15,200 bases of DNA from an uncultured Clostridia bacterium (GTDB lineage Bacteria; Bacillota; Clostridia; TANB77; CAG-508). The stretch lies in contig CAKPOC010000027.1 of NCBI GenBank assembly GCA_934169535.1, positions 1 to 15,200 of the forward strand. The letters run 5' to 3'. The notes under the pieces were generated by a model. It saw nothing but the letters and a program-made list of their open reading frames with translations. It made no database searches and had not been told where the DNA came from. This document shows, one piece after another, positions 14,579-15,200 of the stretch (its first letter is position 1; every line of letters starts with the position of its first letter). The position numbers and the translations under genes are program-made.

Positions 14579-15200
14579 ATGAAAAAATTACAAAGGGGCG
14601 ACACAATTGGAGTTGTTGCACCGTCAGATATAATAGAGGAAAAGGATTTAGAATACATAAATGCTTCAATATCACTTATGGAAAAAACAGGACTTAAAGT
14701 AAAGTTTGGAAAAAATGTTTTTGTAAATGATTTAAAATATGGTGCGAGTGCACAAAAAAGAGCGCAAGATATAAATGAAATGTTTGCAGATAAAGAAATA
14801 AAAGCGATATTTTGCGCAAAAGGTGGAGAAGATTCAAATTGCTGTTTAGACTATTTAGATTATGATTTGATAAAAAATAATCCTAAAATAATATGTGGAT
14901 TTAGTGATAATACAAGCATATTAAATGCTATAAACGAAAAAACAGGAATTATTACATTTAATGGTCCAACTTTTAAGTCGTTTACGTCTTGGGGAACAGA
15001 AGACGCATATGTTGAATTTGTAGAAAAATTTATCGAAGCAAAAAATACATTAGGAAGAAAAGATGACATATATCAAACCATAAATAAGGGAACTGCTAGT
15101 GGAAAATTAGTGGGTGGAAATTTAGAACTATTTACAAAGCTTGTTACAGGAAAATATAACGGTTGTGTTCAAAATAAAATTTTATTTTTAGAGGAACTTG
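14579..15200 (+). CDS. LD-carboxypeptidase, peptidase S66 (LdcA/MccF family), 3' end truncated by window
   Basis: S66 serine peptidases include LdcA, which cuts the terminal D-alanine from muropeptide tetrapeptides during wall recycling, and MccF, which inactivates microcin C. The 207 visible residues begin with the family start LQRGDTIGVVAPS (4-16). They include IFCAKGGEDSN (77-87), where many members have GG-Y/F-G or -N, and IICGFSDNTSIL (104-115) with Ser109 as the likely nucleophile. The last part has GKLVGGNLELF (176-184 region) and ILFLEEL at the window edge. The Glu and His of the Ser-Glu-His triad lie at or beyond the edge. YLDYDLIKNNPKI resembles the MccF-like branch. It starts two bases after pgeF, with GAGG inside the end of that gene, so it belongs to the same operon. 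Muropeptide trimming is the more likely role given pgeF. Confidence 0.88.
   Translation, partial: MKKLQRGDTIGVVAPSDIIEEKDLEYINASISLMEKTGLKVKFGKNVFVNDLKYGASAQKRAQDINEMFADKEIKAIFCAKGGEDSNCCLDYLDYDLIKNNPKIICGFSDNTSILNAINEKTGIITFNGPTFKSFTSWGTEDAYVEFVEKFIEAKNTLGRKDDIYQTINKGTASGKLVGGNLELFTKLVTGKYNGCVQNKILFLEEL

Noticed and set aside
1..15200. CRISPR arrays, tRNA or rRNA genes, insertion sequences or prophage genes.
   Set aside because: I saw no spaced direct repeats, no tRNA-like cloverleaf or rRNA sequence, and no transposase, integrase or phage structural frame. All gaps between genes are short.

Overview
The window looks like a chromosomal housekeeping segment of a low-GC Firmicute, most likely a Clostridia-class bacterium. 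The DNA is strongly A/T-rich, Ile is often ATA, Arg is mostly AGA, Shine-Dalgarno sites are AGGAGG-like, and intrinsic hairpin-plus-T terminators are clear. The gene set also fits: MinCDE-type division-site genes next to rodA, a GerS-like membrane-anchored protein next to mazF, acpP next to rnc, a YitT-family membrane protein, and AddB with the Firmicute-type iron-sulfur cysteines. No species can be named from the sequence alone.

Region 1 (1-3473, + strand) holds minD (5' end cut off), minE, rodA and dusB, closely spaced and probably co-transcribed. It covers septum placement, lateral wall synthesis and tRNA dihydrouridine modification. Region 2 (3474-4680) has a promoter-like element and long hairpin, a GerS-like anchored protein, and mazF disrupted by a one-base frameshift. 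A strong, probably bidirectional terminator follows. Region 3 (4681-6110) has an HD-GYP protein on the - strand, divergent from acpP, which has its own promoter and terminator.

Region 4 (6111-7941) carries rnc and a radical SAM (Elp3/YhcC-like) gene that starts with TTG, ending in a terminator that overlaps the stop codon. Region 5 (7942-9462) has an Ala/Glu/Lys-rich helical protein of unknown function on the - strand, with the best sigma-A-type promoter in the window, and a divergent YitT-family membrane protein. Region 6 (9463-15200, + strand) is a tight run of an OGG1-type glycosylase, addB, pgeF and an S66 LD-carboxypeptidase (3' end cut off). It links DNA repair with cell-wall quality control.

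I see no stretch over 300 bases without a gene, and no tRNA, rRNA, CRISPR array, insertion sequence or phage gene. I found no convincing undescribed multi-gene system. The points most worth a second look are the broken mazF, the long charged tail on MinE, the unrecognised helical protein, the hairpin leader before the GerS-like gene, and addB without addA directly after it.
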